Of a DNA stretch of 64,000 bases, positions 16,399-23,851 are shown piece by piece. Source of the stretch: JAFARE01 sp963777285 (GTDB lineage Bacteria > Chloroflexota > Dormibacteria > Aeolococcales > Aeolococcaceae); contig CAVZPR010000002.1 in the NCBI GenBank assembly GCA_963777285.1, positions 682,001 to 746,000 of the forward strand. The letters run 5' to 3'. A model generated the notes under the pieces. That model was not told the origin of the DNA. It worked only from the letters and a program-made list of their open reading frames with translations, and ran no database searches. The position numbers were made by a program, and so were the translations under genes. Numbering within the stretch: position 1 is the first letter of the stretch; each line of letters opens with the position of its first letter.

Positions 16399-16792
16399 GG
16401 GGGGGCCGCCGCTGGACGACCCGGACCGGCTGATCGCCCGCGCCCTGGAAAGCGTCCTCCAGACCGTCCCCGAGGTCCCCGGCGGCGACGTCGCGGCCCC
16501 CGAGCAGAGCGCCACGGCGCAGCCCTGGGCCGAGACGGCCGCGCCGCCGGGGCGCGACAAGAAGCCACTCGAGGAGCTGCTGCGCGAGTACGAAGCCCGG
16601 GTGGCCGCGGCACCGGACGCGCTGGCCGGCCACCCGCGAGAGACGCACCCGGCCCAGGCGTACCTCGACGGCTTGAGTGGCGCGGCGGCGCAGCCTGGCG
16701 CCAAGCGCGCGGGCAAGCGCCGCTGGCACGGAGGCCGCCGCCGCGGGGGGCGGCGGCGCGGCCGTGGAGGAGGCGGGGGCGACCAGACGTGA
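16391..16792 (+). CDS. uncharacterised protein with Arg/Gly-rich tail
   Basis: A 133-residue protein with an acidic N-terminal half, an amphipathic helix KKPLEELLREYEARV in the middle and a highly basic C-terminus with runs of Arg and Gly (GGRRRGGRRRGRGGGGG), reminiscent of nucleic-acid-binding tails. ATG 16391 overlaps the Nudix stop by 8 bases, and the HAD gene follows within 11 bases, so it sits inside an operon. The Arg/Gly run could partly reflect base composition. Function unknown. Confidence 0.6.
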   Translation: MPEGGPPLDDPDRLIARALESVLQTVPEVPGGDVAAPEQSATAQPWAETAAPPGRDKKPLEELLREYEARVAAAPDALAGHPRETHPAQAYLDGLSGAAAQPGAKRAGKRRWHGGRRRGGRRRGRGGGGGDQT

Positions 16793-16802
16793 GCCCGCGC
16801 CG

Positions 16803-17585
16803 GTGAGCGCCGCATTCGCCGGCGCCCCGGTCGACGCGGTGCTCTTCGACTACGGAGGCACGCTGGTGACGGTCTCGCGGCCCCACGACGAGCTGCTGGC
16901 CGCATACGCCGACATCGCGCGTCTGCTGGCGGAGGCGGGCCACACACCACCACCGGCGCCGGCGCTGCTCAGCCAGGTGCACGATCGCGTCGACGCCGAG
17001 TGCGGGCGGCACCGGGACGGAGCCACGCTCCGCGAGTTCGACGTCAGCGCCGCCGCCCGCTCTGCGTACGCCGGCCTGGGCATCACCCTCGACGACAGCC
17101 TCCTCGACGAGGTGCTCCGCGTCGAGCAGCGCGCCTGGCGCAGCGGCGTGGTCGCCCGCCCGGGTGCCGCGGCCACGCTCGACACGCTGCGCCGCGCCGG
17201 GCTGCGCACCGGCCTCTGCTCCAACGCGCCGTACCGGCTTCAGTCCATGCACGAGCAGCTGCAGCACTGCGGCCTGCGCGATCGCCTCGACGGCGTGACC
17301 TTCTCGGCGGGGGTGGGATGGCGGAAGCCGGACGCGCGCATCTTCCACGCCGCGCTCGCGTCCCTGGGGGCGACCGCTGCGCGCACCGTCATGGTCGGCG
17401 ACAGCGAGGCAGAGGACGTCGCAGGCGCGCGCGGGCTCGGCATGCGGTGCGTGCTGCTGCAGGAGCAGCACGCGCACGAGTTGCCACCGCACACCGCGGC
17501 TGACGCCGTGATCAGCGACGTCGCCGGCGTGCTGCTGCTCCTCGACCTCGAGGTACCGCTGCCTATACTGCATTCGCGGGCTTGA
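16803..17585 (+). CDS. HAD superfamily hydrolase
   Basis: A 260-residue haloacid-dehalogenase-type phosphatase. Motif I is DAVLFDYGGTLV (the second catalytic Asp is replaced by Tyr, DYGGT, as in several HAD branches), motif II is GLCSNAP, the motif III lysine lies in GWRKPDARIF and motif IV is MVGDSEAEDVAGA. A helical cap lies between about 25 and 110. The start at GTG 16803 follows the preceding stop by 10 bases. Loss of the second Asp suggests activity other than classical phosphomonoester hydrolysis, or altered chemistry. Confidence 0.82.
   Translation: MSAAFAGAPVDAVLFDYGGTLVTVSRPHDELLAAYADIARLLAEAGHTPPPAPALLSQVHDRVDAECGRHRDGATLREFDVSAAARSAYAGLGITLDDSLLDEVLRVEQRAWRSGVVARPGAAATLDTLRRAGLRTGLCSNAPYRLQSMHEQLQHCGLRDRLDGVTFSAGVGWRKPDARIFHAALASLGATAARTVMVGDSEAEDVAGARGLGMRCVLLQEQHAHELPPHTAADAVISDVAGVLLLLDLEVPLPILHSRA
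17564..17569 (+). promoter_or_regulatory. -10-like box for the small HTH gene
   Basis: TATACT within the end of the HAD gene, with CTCGAC 17 bases upstream as a weak -35. It would give a leader of about 30 bases. Confidence 0.35.
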
Positions 17586-17605
17586 CGCAGACGGCTGCGC
17601 AAGGA

Positions 17606-17884
17606 ATGGTGGTGGACTTCAAGGACTACCTGAAGGAAAGGTGTCGCGAGCGGGGCATTTCGCTGCATCGCCTCGCGCTGCTGTGTGATCTGAACCAGAT
17701 CTACTTCTATCAGAGCGTCAACAAGAACAAGGAGAACCCACCACCGTGGGTGCTGCGACGCGCAGCGCCGCACCTGGGCACCACGTACGTGGACCTGCTC
17801 ATCGCGGCCGGGTACCTCAGCGAGGCCGACCTCGAGGACTGGCACGAGCGCTCGCAGCGATTCGTGACGCGCCGGGGCGCCTGA
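17606..17884 (+). CDS. small helix-turn-helix (XRE-like) protein
   Basis: A 92-residue protein resembling XRE/Cro-type DNA-binding domains: helices in YLKERCRERGISLHRLALLCDL with the recognition part NQIYFYQSVNKNKENPPP, then VLRRAAPHLGTTYVDLLIAAGYL, which matches the usual last XRE helices. It is a single domain without a sensor. Start choice is uncertain: AAGGA at 17601-17605 would best serve the GTGs at 17609 or 17612, and TTG 17582 is also open. It lies between the HAD gene and dinB and could regulate either. Confidence 0.7.
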   Translation: MVVDFKDYLKERCRERGISLHRLALLCDLNQIYFYQSVNKNKENPPPWVLRRAAPHLGTTYVDLLIAAGYLSEADLEDWHERSQRFVTRRGA

Positions 17885-17908
17885 AGCCCGAAGCCGGTTC
17901 GTGACACG

Positions 17909-19162
17909 ATGCGCGCGGTGGCACCGCGCGCGATCATCCACATGGACCTCGACGCGTTCTACGCGTCGGTGGAGCAGCTGCGACGCCCGGAGCTGCGCGG
18001 CCGTCCCGTCATCGTCGGCGGCGGCGACAGCGGCGATGGCACGTCGCAGATCCGCCGCGGCGTGGTCAGCGCAGCGTCGTACGAGGCGCGCGTGCACGGT
18101 GTCCGCTCTGCCATGCCGCTGGCCACGGCGCTGCGCCTGTGCCCGCACGCGATCACCGTGCCGGTCGACTTCGTGGCGTATCGCGCCGCGTCACGGGACG
18201 TGTTCGCCGTCGCCCGCGAGTACACGCCGCTGATCGAACCGCTGTCGCTGGACGAGGCGTTCCTCGACGTCACCGGCTCGGTGGCGCGCTTCGGCGAGCC
18301 AGCGCTCATCGCCGCCGAGATCCGGGACCGCGTGCTGCGCGACACGGGGCTGCACGCGTCCTTCGGCGTGGCCCCGTGCAAGACGGTCGCCAAGATCGCA
18401 TCCGAGCTGCGCAAGCCGCGCGGTTTCGTGGTGGTCGCACCCGGCACGGAGGCCGCATTCCTGGCGCCGCTGCCGCTGCGCGCCATGCCTGGCTTGGGTC
18501 CGGCCACGGAGAAGGCGTTGACCGGCCTGGGGCTCCACACACTCGGCGAGCTGGCGGCGCTGCCCGTCGACACGGTGCAGCGGCGCATCGGCGAGTCGCA
18601 CGGCCGCTCCCTCTGGGAGCGCGCGTCCGGCATCGACAGCTCGCCGGTGTCGCTCCCCGGGCGGCCGCGCAGCGTGTCGCGCGAGGAGACATTCGGCGCG
18701 GACGTCAGCGCCCGCGAGCGGCTCGCCGATCGCGTCGCCGAGCTGAGCGCGGACGTCGGCGCTCGCCTCCGTGACGGCCACTGGACCGCGCGCACCGTGA
18801 CGCTGAAGCTGCGCTACGGCGACTTCACCACCATCACGCGCCAGGAGTCGCTGCCGTCGCCGACGCAGAGCGACAACGCGATCCGCGACTCGGCGATGTC
18901 GCTGCTGCACGCGTCGTGGTCGGGCGCGCCGGTGCGTCTGCTCGGCGTCGGCGTGAGCGGCATCGACGACCACGCGCAGCTCGACCTGCTGTCCGGACCG
19001 CGCGACGAGCGCGTCGACCGCACGCTGGACAGGCTGCGCTCGCGGTTCGGCCCTGCGGCCATTCGGCGAGGCGCCGGCACGGGTTTGCGCGACCTCGACT
19101 GGCGCCACGAGGATCTGCGCAGCGTGAGCCGCGGACGGCGCACGCCGGACGAGCGACGCTAG
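17909..19162 (+). CDS. dinB: DNA polymerase IV (Y-family)
   Basis: Error-prone lesion-bypass polymerase, 417 residues. The metal-binding carboxylates are in IIHMDLDAFYASVE (Asp13) and PLSLDEAFLDVTG (Asp115, Glu116). The fingers/steric-gate region, the helix-hairpin-helix AMPGLGPATEKALTGLGLHT and the little-finger domain are all present. QLDLL near residue 356 matches the sliding-clamp binding motif, so PCNA/beta-clamp interaction is likely. No LexA-type box was identified in the short upstream space, so SOS control is not evident. The gene ends with a 4-base overlap of the convergent sigma-like gene. Confidence 0.94.
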   Translation: MRAVAPRAIIHMDLDAFYASVEQLRRPELRGRPVIVGGGDSGDGTSQIRRGVVSAASYEARVHGVRSAMPLATALRLCPHAITVPVDFVAYRAASRDVFAVAREYTPLIEPLSLDEAFLDVTGSVARFGEPALIAAEIRDRVLRDTGLHASFGVAPCKTVAKIASELRKPRGFVVVAPGTEAAFLAPLPLRAMPGLGPATEKALTGLGLHTLGELAALPVDTVQRRIGESHGRSLWERASGIDSSPVSLPGRPRSVSREETFGADVSARERLADRVAELSADVGARLRDGHWTARTVTLKLRYGDFTTITRQESLPSPTQSDNAIRDSAMSLLHASWSGAPVRLLGVGVSGIDDHAQLDLLSGPRDERVDRTLDRLRSRFGPAAIRRGAGTGLRDLDWRHEDLRSVSRGRRTPDERR

Positions 19163-19737
19163 CCGTCCCCGTCGGATTCGTCGTCGAGGAACTGCACGAT
19201 CTCGGAGTCGTACTGGTCGCGCGCATTGGTCAGCATGTCGCCAACCAGCGCCACGCGCTCCTCCGTCCACTGCAGCACCGCGGCCAGCTCGGTGACGGAT
19301 GCGCTGCGCCCCAGCTCGTGCCGCAATGACACCTCAGCCGTCTCGTACAGCTGCGCGTCGCGCACGAATCGCTCCTCGCTCTCGCGGGCCGCGGCTGCGT
19401 CGTCCACCGCGCGGTCGAGGTGCGCGGCGACGACCCGCCGCGCGTAGCGGCTGAGACCGGAGGGATCGCCGGCGCGTGCCGCGTACTCGTCCACCGCGAC
19501 GATGCTCGCGACGGTTCCCTCCTGGAAGAGGTCGAGGACATCGACCCCGCGATCGCCGTGGGCCACCGCTTCGTCGAGCACGACGCGCAGCTGCTGCTCC
19601 ACCAGTCTGTCGCGCGCCGTGTCCGCGCCCTCGCGCACCTCGGCGAGCAGCGTGGCGACCTCGTCCGGTGGCAGCGGCGTGACCGCGCGCGCCTGCGCCG
19701 CGATGGCGTCGAGCTCGGTGTCGTCGGCGCCGGTCAC
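19159..19737 (-). CDS. sigma-70-like protein lacking region 4
   Basis: A 192-residue protein whose middle resembles sigma-70 region 2: ARDRLVEQQLRVVLDEAV, then DLFQEGTVASIVAVDEYA, where sigma factors have DLIQEGNIGLIRAVDKF, and a SRYARRVVAAHL segment in place of STYATWWIRQAI. It continues into a region-3-like stretch, RHELGRSASVTELAAVLQW. The aromatic and basic DNA-melting residues of region 2 are largely missing and no region 4 follows; the C-terminus is acidic (LDDESDGDG). It is therefore either a divergent sigma, a decoy or an anti-sigma-type partner. GTG overlaps the upstream SRPBCC gene stop by 4 bases. Confidence 0.6.
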   Translation of the reverse strand: MTGADDTELDAIAAQARAVTPLPPDEVATLLAEVREGADTARDRLVEQQLRVVLDEAVAHGDRGVDVLDLFQEGTVASIVAVDEYAARAGDPSGLSRYARRVVAAHLDRAVDDAAAARESEERFVRDAQLYETAEVSLRHELGRSASVTELAAVLQWTEERVALVGDMLTNARDQYDSEIVQFLDDESDGDG

Positions 19738-20183
19738 GCGGTCCTTCCTGCCTTGCGGCCGAAGCGGGCTGCGAGCTGCTCGCACGCCCGCGCCACCTCG
19801 CGCCGCGCGGCACCCTGCGAAGAGCGCTCCACCGCGCCGGCGAGGAGCCCGGAACCGACGGAGTAGCGCGCCACGATGTCGACGCGGCAGCCGCCGCGCA
19901 CGGCGCGCACGTCGGCGCGGATGGTGAGCTCGAGACCCTCCTCCAGCTCCATCACCATGCGCTGCGGCGGAGTGAGCTCGGCGCACACCAGCACCCCGCG
20001 CAGGTGGCGGCCCATGGCGCCCACCTCCACCTCGTAGCGCGCGCCCACCCCCTTGCGCGGACCGCCGACGTGACGCAGACCGCGAACCGCGGGAAGCCAG
20101 TCCGCGTGGTCCAGGTCGGCGATCGCCGCGAAGGCCTCGTCGGGTGGCACCGGCAGCGTGACATCGGAACGCGCTTCGATCAC
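19734..20183 (-). CDS. SRPBCC (polyketide cyclase/START-like) protein
   Basis: A 149-residue protein with the SRPBCC fold pattern: an opening strand EARSDVTLPVPPDEAFAAIA, the conserved DLDHADWLPAV helix-loop, a GVGARYEVEV strand and a long C-terminal helix AARREVARACEQLAARFG. These form a hydrophobic pocket for lipids or aromatic ligands, and no catalytic residues are evident. It begins at GTG 20183, 7 bases after the GNAT gene stop, and overlaps the sigma-like gene at its end, so all three are probably one transcript. A ligand-sensing role for the pair is only a guess. Confidence 0.78.
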   Translation of the reverse strand: MIEARSDVTLPVPPDEAFAAIADLDHADWLPAVRGLRHVGGPRKGVGARYEVEVGAMGRHLRGVLVCAELTPPQRMVMELEEGLELTIRADVRAVRGGCRVDIVARYSVGSGLLAGAVERSSQGAARREVARACEQLAARFGRKAGRTA

Positions 20184-20190
20184 GACGCGG

Positions 20191-21009
20191 TCAGTAGATC
20201 ACGGTGGCGAACTCCGCCACCTTGCGAAACCCCAGCCGCTTGTACAGGCGCAGCGCCGTCGAGTTGAAATGGTTGACGTAGAGGCTGCACAGGGGCACCT
20301 CCTCGAAGAGGATGCGGCACACCGTGGCCAGGCCGGCGCTGCCCAGGCCCTGGCGGCGCCGCTCGGGGTGAGTCCAGACGCCCTGAATCTGCACCACGCC
20401 GGGCGTCCACGCGCTCAGCTCGGCCTTGAAGACCACGGTGCCGCTCTCCTGCCACACGAAGCTCCAGCCACGGTCGACCAGGCTGGTCATGCGCGCGCGC
20501 CATCCGGCGGCGTCGACGCTCAGCGGGTCGATGCCCATCTCCTCACGGTGCATCGCCGCCGCCGCGACGACCAGGGCGTCGACGTCGCCGCGCCACGCGC
20601 GACGCACCGGCGCGCCCCATGGACCACCCAGGTCGGAGCGACCGACGGCCATGAGGTGCTGCGGGTCGCGCACATCTCGCGCAGTCCGTGCCAGCGCGGA
20701 GTGCAGCGCGAGCACCGCCGGTCGCGGACCCACAAGCATCCGCGGCGGCACACCGGCGCTGAGGTGGTCGCCGAGCGGCACCGCGTCGCGCGGCTCGGGG
20801 ATGCAGGGCACGACCAGCGCGCCGCCGAGCGCCGCGGCGCGCAGGCCGCTCGCGTCGAGCACGCCCCACCAGTCGGCCCCTTCCATGCCCATGCGCAGCT
20901 CGCTGCGCAGGTACGCGTTGATCACCGGCTCGCGGTCGAGCAGCCGGGACACGAGCCGGCTGTCGCCGGGACCGAGGCGGCCGGCGCGCACCGCGGATTC
21001 CGTGGTCAC
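20191..21009 (-). CDS. GNAT N-acetyltransferase (two-part, DUF4081-like N-terminus)
   Basis: A 272-residue acetyltransferase. The C-terminal GNAT domain has the acetyl-CoA pyrophosphate motif GVWTHPERRRQGLGSAGLATV, followed by LYVNHFNSTALRLYKRLGF, the classic end of the fold. The N-terminal 130 residues resemble the DUF4081 domain found before GNAT domains in actinobacteria. The GTG at 21009 is chosen because GACAAT lies 6 bases upstream, the leaderless arrangement. The substrate is unknown; a mycothiol-synthase-like role is possible but not supported by a specific motif. Confidence 0.83.
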   Translation of the reverse strand: MTTESAVRAGRLGPGDSRLVSRLLDREPVINAYLRSELRMGMEGADWWGVLDASGLRAAALGGALVVPCIPEPRDAVPLGDHLSAGVPPRMLVGPRPAVLALHSALARTARDVRDPQHLMAVGRSDLGGPWGAPVRRAWRGDVDALVVAAAAMHREEMGIDPLSVDAAGWRARMTSLVDRGWSFVWQESGTVVFKAELSAWTPGVVQIQGVWTHPERRRQGLGSAGLATVCRILFEEVPLCSLYVNHFNSTALRLYKRLGFRKVAEFATVIY

Positions 21010-21015
21010 GGCTGG

Positions 21016-21021
21016 ATTGTC
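21016..21021 (-). promoter_or_regulatory. leaderless -10 box for the GNAT gene
   Basis: GACAAT on the minus strand, 6 bases before the GTG at 21009; one mismatch from TANNNT. Confidence 0.35.
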
Positions 21022-21080
21022 GCGCTTTCGAACCGGCGGTTCGCCGGTGCCGCAGAAACGTGGCGCGCGCACGCCTCGGC

Positions 21081-21086
21081 TATCCT
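21081..21086 (+). promoter_or_regulatory. -10-like box for the lipoprotein at 21128
   Basis: TATCCT, 41 bases before a GTG that carries a GAGGAAA ribosome site. Confidence 0.35.
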
Positions 21087-21127
21087 CGACGCCACCGCAG
21101 CCCACTCGCCTCGAGGAAATCGCTCTC

Positions 21128-21706
21128 GTGACAACGACATCGACGCGCGCCGCCGTCCCGCCGGCGGTGGCGCTTCTGATGCTCGTGGGATGCGCCGGCA
21201 GCCCTCCCTCGCCGTCGCCGCCGACTGCGACGGCGTCGCCGAGCGGCTCGGAGTTCACGTCGGCAAACTTCACCACCGCGATCCCGCCAGGATGGAGCGA
21301 CCAGACCACCAACGAGCGCGCGGTGGCGTCGGTGAGCGTCGACGGCACGGTGCTCATGCTCCTGATCGCGCCGACGACATTCACCGACCGCGTCAACGAG
21401 CACATCGACGCGTCCGTCGCGGCGCAGCAGGTGCCTCCTGACCAGCTCGCGAACTATCTGCAGAGCGTGAGCCAGTCCGGGGCCACCAACCTCAGCCCGG
21501 TGCAGCCGTTCGACCTCGACGGCGCATCCGGCGTCTACATCACGTACGACCTGTCGGCCGCGGACAGCACCAACAAGGCGGAGGACATCGTCGTCGACCA
21601 CGGCAACGAGACGTACGACGTCGTGCTGAACACGTCGGCCACCGACTTCGATCAGCAGCTCCCCGCGATGCAGTCGGTCCTCGAGGGTTGGAAGTGGACG
21701 CACTAG
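21128..21706 (+). CDS. PsbP/DcrB-like lipoprotein
   Basis: A 192-residue secreted lipoprotein: signal peptide, lipobox LMLVGC, a Pro/Ser/Thr linker, then a compact domain beginning FTTAIPPGWSDQTTN. That opening (a FxxxxPxGW strand) and the later GVYITYDLSA, NETYDVVLNTS and final helix LPAMQSVLEGWKW match the PsbP/DcrB-like fold seen in many Gram-positive lipoproteins of unknown role. The GTG start was chosen for GAGGAAA at about 8 bases. It is transcribed alone. Confidence 0.75.
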   Translation: MTTTSTRAAVPPAVALLMLVGCAGSPPSPSPPTATASPSGSEFTSANFTTAIPPGWSDQTTNERAVASVSVDGTVLMLLIAPTTFTDRVNEHIDASVAAQQVPPDQLANYLQSVSQSGATNLSPVQPFDLDGASGVYITYDLSAADSTNKAEDIVVDHGNETYDVVLNTSATDFDQQLPAMQSVLEGWKWTH

Positions 21707-21819
21707 CCTCGCGGTACCCATCGTTTCGTGACCTGACCGCACGGTTGCGTCGCCTCGCCGAGTCGGGCGATCGGAGGCTCGCGACCGCTCCGTCACAGAG
21801 GCGCGCCGCGATCGCGGGT

Positions 21820-21825
21820 TAGGAT
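21820..21825 (+). promoter_or_regulatory. -10-like box for the zinc-finger-like gene
   Basis: TAGGAT, 26 bases upstream of ATG 21852. No Shine-Dalgarno is evident. Confidence 0.25.
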
Positions 21826-21851
21826 GGCAGCGGCCTCCGGCCTCCATTCGC

Positions 21852-22538
21852 ATGGCCATCTTCTCCCGCAAGCCCAAACCCGTCAGCGACGCCGCCGTCG
21901 GCACGCTCGTGTGTCAGGCGCGCGGCTGCATCAACCACACGGGGCTGCAGTGCGGCTACGTCGACAAGCGCGGTCGCACCTGTGCGGGCATCTTCTGCCC
22001 GACGCACCGCGGCGTGGTCAACGGCGTCGTCTATTGCCGCAGACACGCCAGCACCGTGCGCGCCCTGGGTGAGAACGCACACGACCGGCTGGCGCTGCCC
22101 GACGTCGACAACCGCGGGCCGTCGCTGGTCAACTGGATCGCAGGCGAGCTCGACCGGCGGGTCCGCGCGCTCCTGGTCAGCGTGGCGCACGGCGACGAGC
22201 GCGTGCTCATCGACAGCGACGTGTCACTGGCGTACGACCACAAGCGCCGCCCCCGCTGGGAGCGCAGCTGGAAGCTGGTCGAGACCACCGGGCTGGTGCT
22301 GAAGATCGCCATCCACGTGGACGAGCGCGAGGATGCGCTGGTCACCGTGCGAGTGGGCAACGAGATGGTCGCCCAGGGCGTGCCTCCGTGGATCGCGCGC
22401 CGCCACAGCGGCGAGGACCTCGATCCCGACGTCGACCGCCTGCGCCGCGAGCTGTTCTATCGCTTCCTCGAGGAGAACATCTCCGAAGCGGTGAGCCGCC
22501 TGCGCGACCGGGCCGACCACCCCACCTGGGTGGCCTGA
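21852..22538 (+). CDS. Cys/His-rich N-terminal zinc-binding-like protein
   Basis: A 228-residue soluble protein. Residues 20-66 carry a regular Cys/His series (LVCQARGCINHTGLQCGY, TCAGIFCPTH, VYCRRH) suggesting a cross-braced zinc fold similar to B-box or AN1 fingers. From about 80 onward the protein is alpha/beta, with LVNWIAGELDRRVRALLVSV and a long charged helix DVDRLRRELFYRFLEENISEA near the end. No enzyme signature is visible. Such fingers are rare in bacteria and may mediate protein or nucleic-acid contacts. It appears monocistronic. Confidence 0.75.
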   Translation: MAIFSRKPKPVSDAAVGTLVCQARGCINHTGLQCGYVDKRGRTCAGIFCPTHRGVVNGVVYCRRHASTVRALGENAHDRLALPDVDNRGPSLVNWIAGELDRRVRALLVSVAHGDERVLIDSDVSLAYDHKRRPRWERSWKLVETTGLVLKIAIHVDEREDALVTVRVGNEMVAQGVPPWIARRHSGEDLDPDVDRLRRELFYRFLEENISEAVSRLRDRADHPTWVA

Positions 22539-22589
22539 CCGTCCGTCCCGCGGCCCTGGCGGGTCATCGTTTCGCAAGGGGCAGCGGAC

Positions 22590-22595
22590 TACGAT
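22590..22595 (+). promoter_or_regulatory. leaderless -10 box of the redox operon
   Basis: TACGAT ends 7 bases before ATG 22603, first gene of the apbE cluster. Confidence 0.45.
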
Positions 22596-22602
22596 CCTTG
22601 GC

Positions 22603-22923
22603 ATGACACGCCTCCCCGCGAGCGGCGCGGCGCAGCGCGACCGCGACAGTGCACTCGCCCGGCTGCGGCGCATCACCTGGTGGTCCGGCGCGGGCGCCGT
22701 GGCGCTGACCGCAGCCGCCTCGGTCATCGCCGCGAACACGATCCCGGGGCACGCCGAGGGTGCTGCCGCGGCGTCGTCGAGCGCGCCGTCGTCGTCCGCC
22801 GCGGGAAGCTCGGGCGCCGCCCCGGGAGGCGCTGGGTCGAGCGGAGGCAGCGTCCCCCAGGCCGGGCCGCAGCTTCCCTCGGCGGGCGGCGGGGGGCCGG
22901 TGATCGTCTCCGGCGGCTCCTAG
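22603..22923 (+). CDS. small membrane-anchored protein of the redox operon
   Basis: A 106-residue protein: a charged cytosolic N-terminus of about 30 residues, one transmembrane segment (WWSGAGAVALTAAASVIAA) and a disordered Ser/Gly/Ala-rich outer part. It has no cysteine or histidine for cofactor binding, and no clear ApbE flavinylation motif (the usual form ends SGAT or TGAT). It opens the operon 10 bases before apbE, so a structural or assembly role beside the membrane redox protein is plausible but unproven. Confidence 0.65.
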   Translation: MTRLPASGAAQRDRDSALARLRRITWWSGAGAVALTAAASVIAANTIPGHAEGAAAASSSAPSSSAAGSSGAAPGGAGSSGGSVPQAGPQLPSAGGGGPVIVSGGS

Positions 22924-22933
22924 CCGGGCCCGG

Positions 22934-23851
22934 GTGGTCGCGGTGGCCACCTCGCGCGCCCTGGGAACGGGCGTGCAGGTGGCGGTGGTGGAACCGGCGG
23001 CGCTCGCCGCCGCGGAGGACGCCGTCGCCGCCTGGCTGGACGAGGTGGAGCGCGCCGCCAGCCGCTTCCGCGAGGACTCGCACGTCTGCCGGGTCAACGC
23101 CGCCAGGGGCGAGCCGGTGTCCGTGTCCGCGCTCTGCCTGCGCGCGGTGAGCGTCGCGATCGAGGTCGCCGAGGCGACGGACGGGCTGGTCGACCCGACC
23201 GTCGGCGCGGCGCTCGAGGCGCTGGGCTACGACCGTGACTTCGCCGCCATCGACGCCGACGGGCCGCTCACCGCGGCGCCGCCCGCTCCCGGCTGGCGGG
23301 TGATCGAGGTGGACGAAGCCGCCGGCACCGTCCGGGTGCCGCCCGGGGTGCACCTCGACCTGGGCTCGTCGGCCAAGGCCTGGGCGGCGGACCAGGCCGC
23401 CGCGATCGCAGCGCGAATCGCCGGCTGCGGAGCGCTGGTCAACCTCGGCGGCGACCTGGCCGTTGCCGGGGACGCGCCACCGGACGGATGGCAGGTCCGG
23501 GTCACCGACGACCACGCGGCGGCGCCGGACGCGCCGGGACAGACGGTCTGCCTCGCCTCGGGCGGGCTCGCCACCTCCAGCGCGAGCGTGCGGCGATGGC
23601 GGCGTGGCGGGGCCGAGGTGCACCACATCGTGGACCCGCGCACCGGGCTGCCCGCCGGCACTCCCTGGCGCACCGTCAGCGTCGCCGCGGCCTCGTGCGT
23701 CGCCGCCAACGGTGCGGCCACCGCCGCGATGATCGTCGGCGACGGCGCCCCGATGTGGCTCACCACCCGCGGGCTGGCGGCGCGCCTCGTGTCCCGCGAG
23801 GGTCTGGTCCGGCACCTCGGCAGCTGGCCGGCGGAGGGCGAGGAGCCGTGA
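22934..23851 (+). CDS. apbE: FAD:protein FMN transferase
   Basis: ApbE-type enzyme, 305 residues, which attaches FMN from FAD covalently to Thr/Ser of target proteins outside the membrane. Conserved blocks are RFREDSHVCRVNA, the DGLVDPTVG motif, HLDLGSSAKAWAADQAA (GxxAKGxAVD equivalent), ALVNLGGDLAVAG, the late HHIVDPRTGLPAGT and SVAAASCVAANGAATAAM with the metal-binding acid replaced by less usual residues. There is no signal peptide, so it may work in the cytoplasm. Its GTG follows the small membrane gene by 10 bases and its stop overlaps the haem protein gene by 4. Confidence 0.9.
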   Translation: MVAVATSRALGTGVQVAVVEPAALAAAEDAVAAWLDEVERAASRFREDSHVCRVNAARGEPVSVSALCLRAVSVAIEVAEATDGLVDPTVGAALEALGYDRDFAAIDADGPLTAAPPAPGWRVIEVDEAAGTVRVPPGVHLDLGSSAKAWAADQAAAIAARIAGCGALVNLGGDLAVAGDAPPDGWQVRVTDDHAAAPDAPGQTVCLASGGLATSSASVRRWRRGGAEVHHIVDPRTGLPAGTPWRTVSVAAASCVAANGAATAAMIVGDGAPMWLTTRGLAARLVSREGLVRHLGSWPAEGEEP

